Below, in pieces: positions 16,736-27,218 of a stretch of 64,000 bases of DNA. The notes below the pieces were generated by a model, which was not told the origin of the DNA, ran no database searches, and worked only from the letters and a program-made list of their open reading frames with translations. Positions within the stretch are counted from its first letter, which is position 1. Every line of letters starts with the position of its first letter. Source of the DNA: Desulfosediminicola ganghwensis. Its GTDB lineage: Bacteria; Desulfobacterota; Desulfobulbia; Desulfobulbales; Desulfocapsaceae. The stretch lies in assembly GCF_005116675.2 (NCBI RefSeq), contig NZ_CP050699.1:2689001-2753000 (forward strand). Reading direction: 5' to 3'. The translations under genes and the position numbers were made by a program.

Positions 16736-18163
16736 ATGGAATATCAATATCTTCAGATAGCAGACGATCTTGAGCGTAAGATACGCGCAGGTAATTTCAG
16801 GGCGGGTGAAAAACTACCTTCCTTGAGGAGTCTCAGAGCCCAGACAGGCCGGTCAATTTCCACAGTGTACCAGGCGTATAACGAGCTTGAAGACCGTGGG
16901 GTGGTGGAGGTTCGGGAAAAATCCGGATTTTATGTAAAGCCGTTGCTGGAAAAGGTGTTGCCGCGTCCGGTGCAGGAAAAACGGATAATCCGGCCGCATC
17001 AGGTCACCATTAATACCCACTCGACCATGCTGCAACAGTATATCAGTAACCCGGATATGCTGCCCATGGGGACAGCAATTCCTGCTCCTGAGTTGCTGCC
17101 GTTGAAACAACTGGGCCGGGAGGTCCGGGCCGTTGCCGCCGGCTATATGACAGGCGACATGATAGGCTATGGCCACCCGATAGGTGTGCCGGCCCTGAGA
17201 AAGGAGCTGGCTAAACGATCTGTGGGGTATTTCAGTCGCGAGCGGGGAGAAGAGATCATCGTATCAGGAGGCTGTATGGATGCCATAGCTCTCTGTCTGC
17301 GGGCGGTGGCTCGTGAGGGAGACGTGATACTCATCGAGTCTCCCACGTTTCTCTGCTATCTGCAGCTCATTGAAGATCTCAACATGCGGGCGCTGGAGGT
17401 GCCGGTGGATTCTGAGCATGGTTTTGATCTCGATGAGCTGGAGCAGGTGCTGGGAGAACATGATGTGAAGGCCGCGCTGGTGAATGTCAGTGCCCATAAT
17501 CCGCTTGGCTACGTGGTGTCTAACGAGGGTAAAAAGAGGATGGTGGAGATTATCACCGGCCGTGGTATCCCGCTCATAGAAGATGACATTTATGGTGATC
17601 TCTACTTTACCGAGACGCGGCCAAGGCCTTTAAAAAGCTTTGATCGTGAGGGGCTGGTTCTTTACTGCTCATCTTTTACCAAATCGCTGGCACCCGATCT
17701 GCGAGTCGGCTGGACTATTCCCGGTCGTTTCAAGGAGAAGGTAAAACGCATCAAATTTAACTCTACAGTCAGCAGCTCACAACTCAACCAGGAAGTCGCA
17801 GCACGCTTTCTGGCAACCGGAGCCTATGAGCGGCACCTGCGTAAAATGCGCGCAACGCTCAAAAAGCAGGCCGCGAATATGATGCTGGCGGTGGCCAGAT
17901 ATTTCCCCGACGGCACAAGGGTTTCCGCACCGAAGGGTGGGCTTTGTCTCTGGGTGGAGCTGGACAAACGGGTGGACAGTCAGCAGCTCTTTAAACTCGC
18001 TGCCAGGGAAAATATCGCCATAGTGCCGGGGGATCTTTGCTCGGTCACCGATCGTTTCAACCACTGCATCCGGCTCAACTACGGCTTTCCATGGAACGAG
18101 CGGCTTGAAAGCGGTGTGAAGCGGTTGGGCGAACTGGTGCGGGATGTGATTGAGCAGGGGTAG
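16736..18163 (+). CDS. MocR-type GntR regulator with aminotransferase domain
   Basis: The 475-residue protein joins an N-terminal GntR winged helix (about residues 5-72; GEKLPSLRSLRAQTGRSISTVYQAY) to a fold-type I aminotransferase domain. The PLP lysine is in SSFTKSLAPDLRVGW, and the ISGG-type cofactor loop appears as IIVSGGCMDAIALC. Members bind PLP with an amino-compound effector and usually regulate vitamin B6, GABA or related genes, often a divergent neighbour. The upstream neighbour (response regulator) is divergent with about 170 bases between; the target is not evident. The start is ATG 16736, with no clear Shine-Dalgarno. Confidence 0.9.
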   Translation: MEYQYLQIADDLERKIRAGNFRAGEKLPSLRSLRAQTGRSISTVYQAYNELEDRGVVEVREKSGFYVKPLLEKVLPRPVQEKRIIRPHQVTINTHSTMLQQYISNPDMLPMGTAIPAPELLPLKQLGREVRAVAAGYMTGDMIGYGHPIGVPALRKELAKRSVGYFSRERGEEIIVSGGCMDAIALCLRAVAREGDVILIESPTFLCYLQLIEDLNMRALEVPVDSEHGFDLDELEQVLGEHDVKAALVNVSAHNPLGYVVSNEGKKRMVEIITGRGIPLIEDDIYGDLYFTETRPRPLKSFDREGLVLYCSSFTKSLAPDLRVGWTIPGRFKEKVKRIKFNSTVSSSQLNQEVAARFLATGAYERHLRKMRATLKKQAANMMLAVARYFPDGTRVSAPKGGLCLWVELDKRVDSQQLFKLAARENIAIVPGDLCSVTDRFNHCIRLNYGFPWNERLESGVKRLGELVRDVIEQG

Positions 18164-18178
18164 CTGTGCTTCCCCTGC
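18154..18178. terminator. GC-rich hairpin between convergent genes
   Basis: GCAGGGG (18154-18160) pairs with CCCCTGC (18172-18178) over an 11-base loop that includes the MocR-type gene's stop codon. There is no T tract on either strand, so termination is only likely. Confidence 0.35.
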
Positions 18179-18203
18179 AGGCAGAGCATTATCCGACCTC
18201 TAG

Positions 18204-18890
18204 TTATTTCTTCAGTTCTGGATATTCGGTACAAAGGTAATGTGTGGGTGGCTCATCTTCCTCGATTGTGGGAAAGCGTCCAATCTCATCATAGAAGCGG
18301 TTGTCGTTGGCATCGTCGTTGACATCTGAAACTTCACCTACCATCACGGTACCACCACCTTCTCGTCCGTAAAAGGTATGGTACACGTACGGCTCAAGGC
18401 AGATCGACTCGCCGGGGGTGAGCACCACAGTACCGCCGGGGGCAACTTTCCTGCGTATGCCATCGATTGTTACTTCAAACTCCTTATCTGAGAATTTGTC
18501 ATTCTCATCAGCCAGATAAAGTTCAACGACCAGATCTCCACCACCACGGTTGATAATATCTTCCCGCTTATTCCAGTGGAAGTGCCAGGGGGTCATCTGA
18601 TTTTCCTGCACCACCATGATTTTTTCGGCATATCCTTTAGGGTAGGTCTCACGGTTGCCATAATTGCCATTACGGATGGTAAAGAGCAGTAAACCGGTGT
18701 TTGAGAAGTCTCCCTTGCCGTAATCAGTCACGTCCCAGCCGAGGCCGTTATCTAAAATCTCACGGGCTTCTTCGCCTACCTGCTGCCATTGTTCTGGTGA
18801 CCAGAGGGCGAATGGCGGCAATTTAAACTGCATGCTTTCAAAAAGAGCAATGGCGTCCAGTATACTGCGATTTATTTCAGAACGTTTCAT
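18204..18890 (-). CDS. D-lyxose ketol-isomerase family protein
   Basis: This 228-residue cytoplasmic sugar isomerase of the cupin-like D-lyxose isomerase family interconverts D-lyxose and D-xylulose, and often D-mannose and D-fructose. The metal ligands are suggested by WHFHWNKREDIINRGGGDLVVELY in the middle and by the later His in CLEPYVYHTFYG. The length fits the family. The gene faces galT across a 320-base control region that contains a LacI-type operator, which links it to the sugar cluster. The actual substrate here is inferred only to family level. Confidence 0.85.
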   Translation of the reverse strand: MKRSEINRSILDAIALFESMQFKLPPFALWSPEQWQQVGEEAREILDNGLGWDVTDYGKGDFSNTGLLLFTIRNGNYGNRETYPKGYAEKIMVVQENQMTPWHFHWNKREDIINRGGGDLVVELYLADENDKFSDKEFEVTIDGIRRKVAPGGTVVLTPGESICLEPYVYHTFYGREGGGTVMVGEVSDVNDDANDNRFYDEIGRFPTIEEDEPPTHYLCTEYPELKK

Positions 18891-18913
18891 CCTAATAGAA
18901 CCCTAAAAAGAGA

Positions 18914-18943
18914 TTGACAGTTTTCCTTATCGTTCACTATAGT
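18914..18943 (+). promoter_or_regulatory. Promoter of the galT-galK-lacI-ABC operon
   Basis: TTGACA (18914-18919), 18 bases, TATAGT (18938-18943) is a near-consensus sigma-70 promoter on the plus strand. Transcription would begin near 18950, giving a leader of about 260 bases before galT. The -10 box lies in the palindrome CACTATAGTG. Confidence 0.6.
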
Positions 18944-18952
18944 GACATTTAT

Positions 18953-18976
18953 GCAAACGATTGCGGCAACGTTTGC
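18953..18976. promoter_or_regulatory. LacI-family operator
   Basis: GCAAACG (18953-18959) and CGTTTGC (18970-18976) form a perfect inverted repeat with a 10-base centre. It can also be read as two overlapping 12-bp LacI-type sites (GCAAACGATTGC and GGCAACGTTTGC). It sits at the expected transcription start of the galT promoter, an ideal position for repression. The likely ligand is the LacI protein encoded at 21590. Confidence 0.7.
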
Positions 18977-19213
18977 GAAAGTTATTATAGCCGAGTTTTC
19001 ATGAGCTGCCGAGGGTTTTTGCAGAGAACCGGCTTTGCCGTTCTCTGGTGTTATGCATTTCCTGTTGGAAAGGGAAACCGGTTTTCAGATAGTGGTCTTG
19101 TGTTTGGGTAATTCGAGTGCGCGAGTCTGGCGATACGCAAAAAGCACGTAGGTTTGCCATGGCGATGTTTCGTGCTTTGTGCGTTAAGGCAGCGGCGAGA
19201 GGTAAAACAACGT

Positions 19214-20269
19214 ATGGAAAACGCTGAATTTCTGGAACGTCCCCACCGCCGTTTCAACAGGCTTACCGGAGAATGGGTTCTGGTCTCTCCGCATAGGGCG
19301 AAACGACCCTGGAGTGGCTTGAATGAAGAACCGGAAAAGGGTAAAGCCCCTCGATACGATCCTGATTGCTATCTGTGCCCTGGCAACGTGCGTGCCGAAG
19401 GGGCCGATAATCCACAATATACTTCCACCTTTGTTTTCACTAACGATTTTGCGGCGCTGTTGCCTGAAGATGGCACCGGATCCGCTTCAGATCCGGATGA
19501 CCTTTTGCGGGCCGAGCCTGAAAGCGGTATCTGCCGTGTGATCTGCTATTCTCCCCGCCATGACCTGACCGTTGCCCGGATGCCGCAGGAGATGGTGCTG
19601 GCCATTGTTGATACCTGGCAGAGGGAGTACGCGGAACTGGGGGCAAGGTCTGATATCAATCACGTCCAGATTTTCGAGAATCGAGGGTTGATAATGGGCT
19701 GCTCAAACCCTCACCCCCACGGACAAATCTGGGCAAACCAGACTATCCCCACTTTGCCTGCAGCCGAGGACTGTCAACAGCGCAACTACCTCCGGGAAAA
19801 AGGCAAATGCCTGCTCTGTTCTTACCTGGAGCGTGAATTGACGGAGGGGGAACGTATCCTCTTTGCCAACGATTCTTTTGTGGCACTTGTCCCGTACTGG
19901 GCGGTCTGGCCATTTGAGACTATGATTCTGCCAAGACACCACCGCTCGTCTATAAATAATCTGACCCTGACAGAAAAGAATGATCTCGCTGAGATGATGA
20001 TTCGCCTTGGCATCTGCTACGACAACCTTTTTCTCTCCTCTTTCCCATATTCCATGGGGCTGCATCAGCAACCGACAGATGGTGGAGACCACCCGCATTG
20101 GCACTGGCATATGCATTACCTGCCGCCACTGTTGAGATCGCAGACCGTGCGCAAGCACATGGTGGGGTATGAGTTGCTGGCAATGCCGCAACGGGATATT
20201 ACCCCGGAGTCTGCAGCAGAACGTTTGAGAGGGCTTTCGGCACGTCATTATACGGAGAAGATATCATGA
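19214..20269 (+). CDS. galT: Galactose-1-phosphate uridylyltransferase
   Basis: This 351-residue enzyme of the Leloir pathway exchanges UMP between UDP-glucose and galactose-1-phosphate. The catalytic triad motif HPHGQIW is present ([13 protein letters not shown], about residue 158), along with CYLCPGN and a C-terminal histidine-rich stretch ([13 protein letters not shown]). ATG 19214 ([14 protein letters not shown]) matches the usual N-terminus; GAGAGGT lies 11 bases upstream, and the longer frame from 19154 adds 20 residues of no family character. The stop overlaps galK by four bases. Confidence 0.95.
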   Translation: MENAEFLERPHRRFNRLTGEWVLVSPHRAKRPWSGLNEEPEKGKAPRYDPDCYLCPGNVRAEGADNPQYTSTFVFTNDFAALLPEDGTGSASDPDDLLRAEPESGICRVICYSPRHDLTVARMPQEMVLAIVDTWQREYAELGARSDINHVQIFENRGLIMGCSNPHPHGQIWANQTIPTLPAAEDCQQRNYLREKGKCLLCSYLERELTEGERILFANDSFVALVPYWAVWPFETMILPRHHRSSINNLTLTEKNDLAEMMIRLGICYDNLFLSSFPYSMGLHQQPTDGGDHPHWHWHMHYLPPLLRSQTVRKHMVGYELLAMPQRDITPESAAERLRGLSARHYTEKIS

Positions 20270-21597
20270 TTGGTCGCCTGGATAAGTTAAAGTCAAAGGT
20301 TGTTTCCGGCGATCTTGATTGTGATTTTATCAGTCTTTATGGCAGGGAAGCCCTTGGTGAGCAGAAGCAACGATATCTCCGGCTTCTTGAAACTATGCTC
20401 AGCCAGCGACCGGAAGCACAGGGACTCATGGTCAGTGCCCCGGGCAGAACGGAGCTTGGCGGCAATCACACAGATCATAATCATGGCAATGTCTTGGCTG
20501 CTGCGGTCGATCTCGACTGCGTGGCTGCGGTTACTCCGATAAAAGACTCTGCAATTATCATCGATTCAGAAGGGTTTACAGAAGAGATCAGGGTGGATCT
20601 CGGTGAGCTGCAGCCGGTTGTTGGTGAGGAGGGCAGCGCACGATCGCTGGTTCGTGGCATGGCTGGCATGTTTCGGGCAGAGGGTGGAAAGGTCGGTGGC
20701 TTTCATGCTTGTCTGCATGCCACGTGCAGGCCCGGCACCGGTCTCTCAAGTTCCGCCGCTTTTTCGGTATTGGTGGGGGGGATTCTCAACCTGCTGTACA
20801 ATGATGGCAGCTTCAGTGCTGAAAAAATTGCCATCATGGCCCAAAGCGCTGAAAATCGCTATTTCGGTAAGCCCTGCGGTTTGATGGACCAGATGAGCAG
20901 TGGTGTAGGGCGGATCACCGCCATCGATTTTGCTATGCCGCAGGCTCCGAAGATCAGGCGAATCAGGGTGCCGGATGATCTTTTTGGCTATTCTCTGGTG
21001 GTGGTCGATACAGGTGGCAGCCATGTAGAACTTACTCCGGAATACGCAGCTATTCCGGAAGAAATGCAGGCGGCGGCGCGGGTGTTGAACCAGCCGGTGG
21101 CCCGTGGTCTGAGCGTACTGCAGGTATTGGCTGCTATGCCGGAAATCCGCCAAAAGGCCGGGGACAGGGCTGCACTCAGGTTGTTGCATTGTGTGGAGGA
21201 GAATGAACGCGCTGTAGCCATGGCCCATGCGCTGGAACGTTCTGATTTTGATAAATTTCTGCAGCTCGCGGCAGATTCAGGTGAATCTTCGGCAATGTTA
21301 CTGCAGAATTGCGCTTCACAGAAGTCAACAACTGAGCAGGGAGTGCTGCTGGGACTTGCGCTGAGTAAAAGATTTTGTCCGAATGGCATCTGCCGGGTGC
21401 ATGGTGGCGGTTTTGCCGGAACCATACAGGCCTATATTCCTGCCAGGGAACTTGCCGACTACAGACGTCGAATGGAGCATGTCTTTGGCTTAAACAGTGT
21501 TATTTCAGTGCACATAGGCCGACCGGGAATCTGTGGTATCGGTATGGACGGGCTTGAGCAGGTCTGGTGTGAGTGCGAAGAGAAGAACGATGCATAG
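20266..21597 (+). CDS. galK: Galactokinase
   Basis: This 443-residue GHMP-family kinase phosphorylates galactose at C1 with ATP. The galactokinase signature [15 protein letters not shown] is at about residues 60-75, and the GHMP ATP-binding motif appears as [16 protein letters not shown]. The third motif region is [14 protein letters not shown] near the C-terminus. It is longer than E. coli GalK (382); part of the excess is N-terminal, before the signature. It overlaps galT by four bases and lacI by eight, so the three are translated from one message. No galE or galM is in the window. Confidence 0.93.
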   Translation: MIGRLDKLKSKVVSGDLDCDFISLYGREALGEQKQRYLRLLETMLSQRPEAQGLMVSAPGRTELGGNHTDHNHGNVLAAAVDLDCVAAVTPIKDSAIIIDSEGFTEEIRVDLGELQPVVGEEGSARSLVRGMAGMFRAEGGKVGGFHACLHATCRPGTGLSSSAAFSVLVGGILNLLYNDGSFSAEKIAIMAQSAENRYFGKPCGLMDQMSSGVGRITAIDFAMPQAPKIRRIRVPDDLFGYSLVVVDTGGSHVELTPEYAAIPEEMQAAARVLNQPVARGLSVLQVLAAMPEIRQKAGDRAALRLLHCVEENERAVAMAHALERSDFDKFLQLAADSGESSAMLLQNCASQKSTTEQGVLLGLALSKRFCPNGICRVHGGGFAGTIQAYIPARELADYRRRMEHVFGLNSVISVHIGRPGICGIGMDGLEQVWCECEEKNDA

Positions 21598-22600
21598 GCG
21601 CCATGTGACCATAAATGATCTGGCAAAAAAGCTGGGCTTGTCACCGTCGACGGTGTCGCGGGCTTTACGCAATCATCCGGACATAAGCAAAGAGACCAAG
21701 CAGCGGGTACTGGCCATGGCGACCAAAACCGACTATCAACCAAATCTGATCGCCCAGAGTTTGCAGAATCGCCGCTCCAATAATATCGGTGTGGTGGTTC
21801 CGGAAATTCGCAACACATTTTTCTCCACGGTCATCAGTGGCATAGAAGAGGTGGCCTATGAGGCTGGTTACACCATTATGGTCTGTCAGTCTGCAGATAC
21901 TGTTGCCCGCGAGGTACTGAATATCAGGGCACTGGCTGCAAACCGGGTTGCTGGCATGCTGGTTTCCATCTCTCAGGAGACCACCAGTTACGACCATCTG
22001 GAGCTGGTGGTGCGGCAGGGAATCCCTCTGGTACTCTTTGACCGGGTGGCTGAAGATCTCAAGGTGAGCAGGGTCATCGTCGATGACTACAAGGGTGCCT
22101 ATGAGGCCGTGCAGCATTTGGTGGAACGTGGTAGAAAACGAATTGCGCATATAGGTGGTACCAGGTCCATGTATGTTTCCCGAGCCAGACGGGAGGGTTA
22201 TGAAGCCGCGCTTCGGGACAATGGACTGCAGGTGTCGGACGACTATATACTTTATGCAGGCTATCATGAAGAGGATGGCCGCAGAGCCGCCGAGAGGCTG
22301 ATGAGTTTACCGGAACCACCGGATGCGATCTTCACAATCAATGACCCGGTGGCGATCGGGGCTTTTGTATACCTCGATGAGGTCGGGGTGAAGATCCCTG
22401 ATGATGTTGCTTTGGTGGGATTTTCCAATAATCCGAATACCGCTCTGGTACGACCGAAGCTGACCACCGTCAATCAGCCGGCGTTTGAAATTGGCAGAAG
22501 AGCTGCGGAATTGCTGTTGAAGAATCTCACTTCCGAATCCGCTCCTGCAACAGAAACCATAGTCTTACCAACCACTCTGGTGGTGAGAGAATCTACATGA
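21590..22600 (+). CDS. LacI-family transcriptional regulator
   Basis: This 336-residue regulator starts at ATG 21590, inside the last codons of galK. It begins with the helix-turn-helix [21 protein letters not shown] and a hinge helix ([20 protein letters not shown]). The periplasmic-binding-protein-like effector domain follows. The frame from 21533 adds 19 residues before the HTH with no family counterpart. It most likely controls the surrounding sugar operon through the operator at 18953. The effector is probably galactose or a related sugar, but that is inference. Confidence 0.93.
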   Translation: MHRRHVTINDLAKKLGLSPSTVSRALRNHPDISKETKQRVLAMATKTDYQPNLIAQSLQNRRSNNIGVVVPEIRNTFFSTVISGIEEVAYEAGYTIMVCQSADTVAREVLNIRALAANRVAGMLVSISQETTSYDHLELVVRQGIPLVLFDRVAEDLKVSRVIVDDYKGAYEAVQHLVERGRKRIAHIGGTRSMYVSRARREGYEAALRDNGLQVSDDYILYAGYHEEDGRRAAERLMSLPEPPDAIFTINDPVAIGAFVYLDEVGVKIPDDVALVGFSNNPNTALVRPKLTTVNQPAFEIGRRAAELLLKNLTSESAPATETIVLPTTLVVREST

Positions 22601-22649
22601 ACGGGGATATCCCCTTAAAGAGCAAATATACGTACTCCGGAGTTACCAA

Positions 22650-23738
22650 ATGGCCCAGGTGGAGTTGAAAGAGGTTATAAAGCGGTTTGGCAGTACCCAG
22701 GTTGTTCATGGGGTGAATCTTGCCATTGAAGATAATGAATTCATCGTTCTTGTCGGTCCGTCCGGTTGCGGTAAGTCAACAATTTTACGTATGATTGCCG
22801 GGCTTGAGTCTATTAGCGATGGGGAGATCTGTATCGACAACAAGCCGATCAGCAAAATGGCTCCCAAGGATAGAAACGTGGCCATGGTCTTCCAGAACTA
22901 CGCTCTGTATCCACACATGAACGTCTTTGACAATATCGCCTTTAGCCTGAAGATGGCCAAAGAGACCAAAGACGAGATAAAGAGAAAGGTACAGGAGGCT
23001 GCCGAAATTTTGGAGCTGACCCCGTATCTGCATAGAAAACCTGCCGAGCTTTCCGGTGGTCAGCGCCAGCGTGTTGCCATGGGCCGCGCCATTGTACGTC
23101 GGCCGAGTGTCTTTCTTTTCGACGAGCCACTGTCAAATCTCGATGCCCAGTTGCGCACCCAGATGCGTATGGAGCTGAAAAAGCTCCACCTGAAGATGCA
23201 GACCACCACCATCTATGTCACCCACGATCAGGTGGAGGCGATGACGCTGGCCGATAAGATTGTCATTTTAAAAGACGGCTATATCCAGCAGGTTGGTTCG
23301 CCGGTGGACGTTTTTGAACGTCCGGCAAACAAGTTTGTTGCCGGATTTATCGGTAATCCGCCCATAAATATTCTGGATGGTGAGTTAAGCGGCTCAGGTG
23401 GTGAGACCCGGGTAAAAATGGGTGAACTGACCTTACCGGTACCTGTTGTACCGGATTGTGCTACCCCCCGGAGTGTTCTGGTTGGTATTCGCCCCGACGC
23501 GATCAAGAGAGGGGATGCGATTCATAGATTCCCGGAAGAGTGGCGAATAGAGGTCGAAGTGATTGTATCAGAGATTCTTGGTGGTCAGTCCCTGCTGGAG
23601 TTCAGTGTGGGGGGCATTAACATGATCGCCGAGTTAGAAGGTAGAGTTGTTGCTCGTCCAGGTGAAAAGATGGAGTTGGGATTTGATTTGAATCGACTGC
23701 TCTTTTTCGACCCGGAAACTGAAGAGGTATTGAAGTAG
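22650..23738 (+). CDS. Sugar ABC transporter ATP-binding protein (MalK/UgpC/MsmK type)
   Basis: This 362-residue ATPase of CUT1-class sugar importers works with the binding protein and permeases that follow. Walker A is GPSGCGKST (about residues 36-44), the signature [15 protein letters not shown], Walker [14 protein letters not shown] and the switch His in YVTHDQ. The C-terminal TOBE-type regulatory domain (about 240-362) is present, as in MalK. GGAG precedes the start. It is the fourth gene of the galT operon, about 50 bases after lacI. Confidence 0.93.
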   Translation: MAQVELKEVIKRFGSTQVVHGVNLAIEDNEFIVLVGPSGCGKSTILRMIAGLESISDGEICIDNKPISKMAPKDRNVAMVFQNYALYPHMNVFDNIAFSLKMAKETKDEIKRKVQEAAEILELTPYLHRKPAELSGGQRQRVAMGRAIVRRPSVFLFDEPLSNLDAQLRTQMRMELKKLHLKMQTTTIYVTHDQVEAMTLADKIVILKDGYIQQVGSPVDVFERPANKFVAGFIGNPPINILDGELSGSGGETRVKMGELTLPVPVVPDCATPRSVLVGIRPDAIKRGDAIHRFPEEWRIEVEVIVSEILGGQSLLEFSVGGINMIAELEGRVVARPGEKMELGFDLNRLLFFDPETEEVLK

Positions 23739-23821
23739 AGATGTGACAATCATATGTCGCCATTGGCGGTATGGGTGATCCTGCCGTCAAAACCATCATT
23801 ATCATTCATGAGGAGGATGTT

Positions 23822-25084
23822 ATGAAAAGGCTTGTTGTGCGTACTTGCGTTGCGGCATGTACAGCCATGCTGCTCGCTGTTTCCCCCGTAGTACAGGCCA
23901 AGGAACTTAGCGGTGATCTGGAGATTTTTTCCTGGTGGGCTGGCGATGAGGGTCCTGCTCTGCAGGCGTTGATCGATAAGTACAACGAGGAAAACCCAGG
24001 TGTAAAAGTCATCAACGCGACTGTGACCGGTGGCTCTGGTGTGAACGCCAAGGCGGTATTGAAAACCCGCATGCTTGGTGGCGAGCCGCCAGACAGCTTT
24101 CAGGTACACGCAGGTCAGGAGCTTATCGGCACCTGGGTTGAGGCTGATCGCATGGAGGACCTTACCCCTCTGTTTAAAGAGCAGGGTTGGATGGATGTTT
24201 TTCCTGAAGGCCTGATCAAAAATATCGGAACCAAAGATGGTATCTGGTCGGTTCCGGTAAATATCCATCGTTCCAACGTTATCTGGTATTCCCCAGAGAA
24301 GCTGCAGGAGTGGGGCGTTCAGCCACCTGCTACCTGGGATGAGTTCTTTGCTGTAGCTCCTGAACTTCAGGAGAAAGGTATCGTTCCTCTGGCATTGGCC
24401 CAGAACTGGACCGCCAACCATCTCTGGGAGTCTGTTGCGCTTGCTTCCATGGGACCGGAAAAATGGGATGCTCTCTGGGCTGGTGAGCTTGCATTTGACA
24501 GCGCCGAGGGTGTAGCTGCCTGGGAACTGTTCGGTAAAGTTCTTGAGTATACCAACAAGGATGCCTCTTCTCTCAGCTGGCAGCAGGCCACCGATATGGT
24601 TGTGGACGGCCGTGCGGCCTTTAACGTCATGGGCGACTGGGCTGCCGGTTACATGAGTACCACCAAAAAACTTGTTCCTGGCAGCGGTTTCGGTTGGGCT
24701 GCTTCTCCTGGTACCACCGGTGAGTTCATGTTCCTCGCTGACTCTTTCGGTCTGCCGAAAGGTGTGAAGAATCGTGATAACGCTATGGCCTGGCTGGCAA
24801 TCCTCGGCAGCCGTGAGGGCAGTGATGCCTTTAACCCGCTGAAGGGCTCCATCTCTGCCCGTAAAGACAGTGAGCTCGGTCTCTACAACAACTACGGCAA
24901 GTCCGCAGCTGTTGATTTCAGCAAAAACATAATTGTTGGTTCCCTGGCCCACGGCGTTACCGCTAATGAGGGCTTCATGAACGATTTTGCTTCAGTTATG
25001 GAGATGTTTCTTAAGAGCCGCAATGCAGAAACAGCAGCAAAAGCAGCGCAGCAGATTGCGGTGAAGAACGGCATCAGCAAATAA
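23822..25084 (+). CDS. Sugar ABC transporter substrate-binding protein (glucose/galactose type)
   Basis: This 420-residue periplasmic binding protein belongs to the extracellular solute-binding family 1. ATG 23822 has GAGGAGG seven bases upstream and yields a signal peptide ending at VVQA-KELSG (about residue 25); the frame from 23771 lacks both. The mature N-terminus LEIFSWWAGDEGPALQAL resembles GtsA/glucose-binding proteins. Codon use is noticeably more biased (GGT, GTT, CTC) than its neighbours, as expected for a highly expressed binding protein. Substrate galactose or glucose is inferred from galT-galK. Confidence 0.9.
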   Translation: MKRLVVRTCVAACTAMLLAVSPVVQAKELSGDLEIFSWWAGDEGPALQALIDKYNEENPGVKVINATVTGGSGVNAKAVLKTRMLGGEPPDSFQVHAGQELIGTWVEADRMEDLTPLFKEQGWMDVFPEGLIKNIGTKDGIWSVPVNIHRSNVIWYSPEKLQEWGVQPPATWDEFFAVAPELQEKGIVPLALAQNWTANHLWESVALASMGPEKWDALWAGELAFDSAEGVAAWELFGKVLEYTNKDASSLSWQQATDMVVDGRAAFNVMGDWAAGYMSTTKKLVPGSGFGWAASPGTTGEFMFLADSFGLPKGVKNRDNAMAWLAILGSREGSDAFNPLKGSISARKDSELGLYNNYGKSAAVDFSKNIIVGSLAHGVTANEGFMNDFASVMEMFLKSRNAETAAKAAQQIAVKNGISK

Positions 25085-25145
25085 GACAATTTTCGTAGAA
25101 CTATTAGACCGAAGCTCAATTCAAGCAACGTCATCTCATTCAATA

Positions 25146-25186
25146 TTTCGGTAGTAAACATAGACAACTATGGCTTACTACCGAAA
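25146..25186 (+). promoter_or_regulatory. Strong hairpin between binding-protein and permease genes
   Basis: TTTCGGTAGTAA (25146-25157) pairs perfectly with TTACTACCGAAA (25175-25186), and inside it CATAG pairs with CTATG around the loop ACAA. No T tract follows, so it is not a normal terminator. Such hairpins after binding-protein genes commonly protect the upstream mRNA, which would keep the binding protein in excess over the permeases. Confidence 0.7.
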
Positions 25187-25284
25187 ATTGTATCCATGAC
25201 GCTGCCTGAACTGATGAGAAATTCGGGTTCGTTGTGTTTTATCGTCCGGCCCGGCATGCCCGGGTCGGATTATCTGGAGTGGAC

Positions 25285-26394
25285 ATGCGTAACCAAGACA
25301 GGGTCAAGGCTTTCCTGACACTTCTGCCGTCGATCGTTTTGATAGCGATCTTTGTTTATGGCTTTATCGGCAACACCTTCTGGCTGTCGATGACAGACTG
25401 GGGCGGGGTGGGAGCACTGGCCGAGAATCCGGTGAAAAATATTATCGGATTCGGTAATTATGTGGAGCTCTTTACTGGTTTCTTAGGCGGCGGTTTCCGT
25501 CAGGATCTGGTTAATGCGGTATTTTATTCGGTGATGCTGCTGGCGGGAGCCATAGGTATAGGGCTGATACTTGCCATGCTTCTCGATAACAAGCCGAAAG
25601 GGGAGGCGTTTTTCCGTACCGTCTTCCTCTACCCGATGTCTCTCTCCTTCATCGTAACCGGTACCATCTGGCGCTGGATGCTGGCACCCCAGGGTGGTGT
25701 CAATATTTTGCCTACCTATGCCGGGTTTGAGCCATTGCAATATTCCTGGCTTTCGAGTTCAACCACGGTTCTTACCTTTGATTGGCAGAACCTGTTACAG
25801 GTGGCCATTTACCTTGTCGCAGCTGTTCTGATAATCTGGGGATTTTTAACGATTCGTTCCAGCCAGCGTCGGGCTCTGTGGCTTTTGGTACCGGGTGTTG
25901 TGGCCGGGGCTGGAGCCTGGATCTGGGGTGATTTGTTGCCAAAAACGCTCTTTATGGAGGAGATGCACGGTTTCAATACCGCCACCATCGGTATCATCAT
26001 GGCCACTATCTGGCAGTATTCCGGTTATACCATGGCCCTCTATTTGGCCGGATTCACCGGCATCTCGCAGGATTTGCGCGATGCGGCAATGCTCGATGGA
26101 GCGACTACGGCCGGATACTATCGTCATATCGCCTTACCTCTGGTAAAACCCATCACTATCAGCGCGGTAATTATCCTGTCTCATATCTCACTGAAGATGT
26201 TTGATCTGATATTTGCCATGACCGGTCCGGACAACGCAGAGACCGGCCACCCGGCGCTCAACATGTATTTGACAACCTTCCGTGCCAACGATTTTGCCAA
26301 GGGTGCTGCCATCGCAATTATTCTGTTTCTTATCGCGGCAACTTTTATTATTCCTTACATGGTCAGCAGTTATAAGCAGAGGAGAACGAGATAA
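25285..26394 (+). CDS. Sugar ABC transporter permease (MalF class) with an insertion
   Basis: This 369-residue inner membrane permease starts at ATG 25285, ten bases after GGAG. The EAA loop [21 protein letters not shown] (about residues 266-286) docks the ATPase. Family members of this importer type usually have about 290-310 residues. The excess lies at about residues 165-230, where two additional hydrophobic segments ([19 protein letters not shown] and [19 protein letters not shown]) precede the usual core. The stop overlaps the next gene (TAATG). Confidence 0.9.
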   Translation: MRNQDRVKAFLTLLPSIVLIAIFVYGFIGNTFWLSMTDWGGVGALAENPVKNIIGFGNYVELFTGFLGGGFRQDLVNAVFYSVMLLAGAIGIGLILAMLLDNKPKGEAFFRTVFLYPMSLSFIVTGTIWRWMLAPQGGVNILPTYAGFEPLQYSWLSSSTTVLTFDWQNLLQVAIYLVAAVLIIWGFLTIRSSQRRALWLLVPGVVAGAGAWIWGDLLPKTLFMEEMHGFNTATIGIIMATIWQYSGYTMALYLAGFTGISQDLRDAAMLDGATTAGYYRHIALPLVKPITISAVIILSHISLKMFDLIFAMTGPDNAETGHPALNMYLTTFRANDFAKGAAIAIILFLIAATFIIPYMVSSYKQRRTR

Positions 26395-27218
26395 TGATGC
26401 GAAAAATTTCTCTCTCCACTATTGCTCTTTATGGTGTGCTGATTCTACTGGCCATCGGTTATCTGCTTCCCGCGTATCTTGCGGTGGTGACAGCTCTGAA
26501 ATTTCCGGCTGACATCAGCCTGCCAACGTCCTGGGAGTTGCCGCCGGAGGTAAACTACGCCAGTTTTCCGGAAGCATTGGCACTGCTGAAAAATAACATT
26601 ATCAACTCAGTCATTCTGGTAATCTCTGCCACAGCGCTCTCGACCCTGCTCGGCTCCCTGAATGGTTATGTGTTCTCGAAGTGGAAATTTCCGGGCAGTG
26701 AGGTGGTTTTTACCCTTTTCCTGTTCGGGATGTTTATTCCCTATCAGGTTATCCTGATTCCTCTTTTTCAGACGCTACGCGCCATGAATCTGTATGGCGG
26801 ATTGCCGGGGTTGATTCTGGCCCATGTGGTCTATGGTCTTCCCATTACCACCCTTATCTTCAGGAACTTTTACGCCCAGATTCCAAACTCACTGATGGAG
26901 TCCGCTTCCCTTGACGGGGCCGGATTTTTCTCGATTTACACCAAGATTATTCTGCCGCTGTCAATACCGGGCTTTGTGGTCACCTCTCTCTGGCAGTTCA
27001 CCCAGGTCTGGAACGAATTTCTCTGGGGGATCACTCTTACCAGGCATGCTGACAACCCGATTACTGTCGGTCTAGCACAACTTGCCGGTGGCCAGGCAGT
27101 GAGCTGGAACCTGCCCATGGCCGGTTCTATTCTGGCAGCGTTGCCGGTTTTGCTTATCTACATTGTTTTGGGCAGGTATTTTATTCGTGGTTTACTTGCT
27201 GGGTCGGTAAAGGAATAA
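26394..27218 (+). CDS. Sugar ABC transporter permease (MalG class)
   Basis: This 274-residue second permease of the importer has about six helices. The EAA loop is [22 protein letters not shown] (about residues 165-185). Length and the N-terminal [15 protein letters not shown] region match glucose-type CUT1 permeases. Its start overlaps the stop of the first permease (TAATG); ATG 26397 directly after is an equally possible start. It is the last gene of the galT operon. Confidence 0.92.
   Translation: MMRKISLSTIALYGVLILLAIGYLLPAYLAVVTALKFPADISLPTSWELPPEVNYASFPEALALLKNNIINSVILVISATALSTLLGSLNGYVFSKWKFPGSEVVFTLFLFGMFIPYQVILIPLFQTLRAMNLYGGLPGLILAHVVYGLPITTLIFRNFYAQIPNSLMESASLDGAGFFSIYTKIILPLSIPGFVVTSLWQFTQVWNEFLWGITLTRHADNPITVGLAQLAGGQAVSWNLPMAGSILAALPVLLIYIVLGRYFIRGLLAGSVKE

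Noticed and set aside
23750-24952. 400-codon open frame on the minus strand opposite the sugar-binding protein gene
   Set aside because: It mirrors a gene with strongly biased codons, has no family character or ribosome-binding site, and the opposite strand encodes a clear binding protein.
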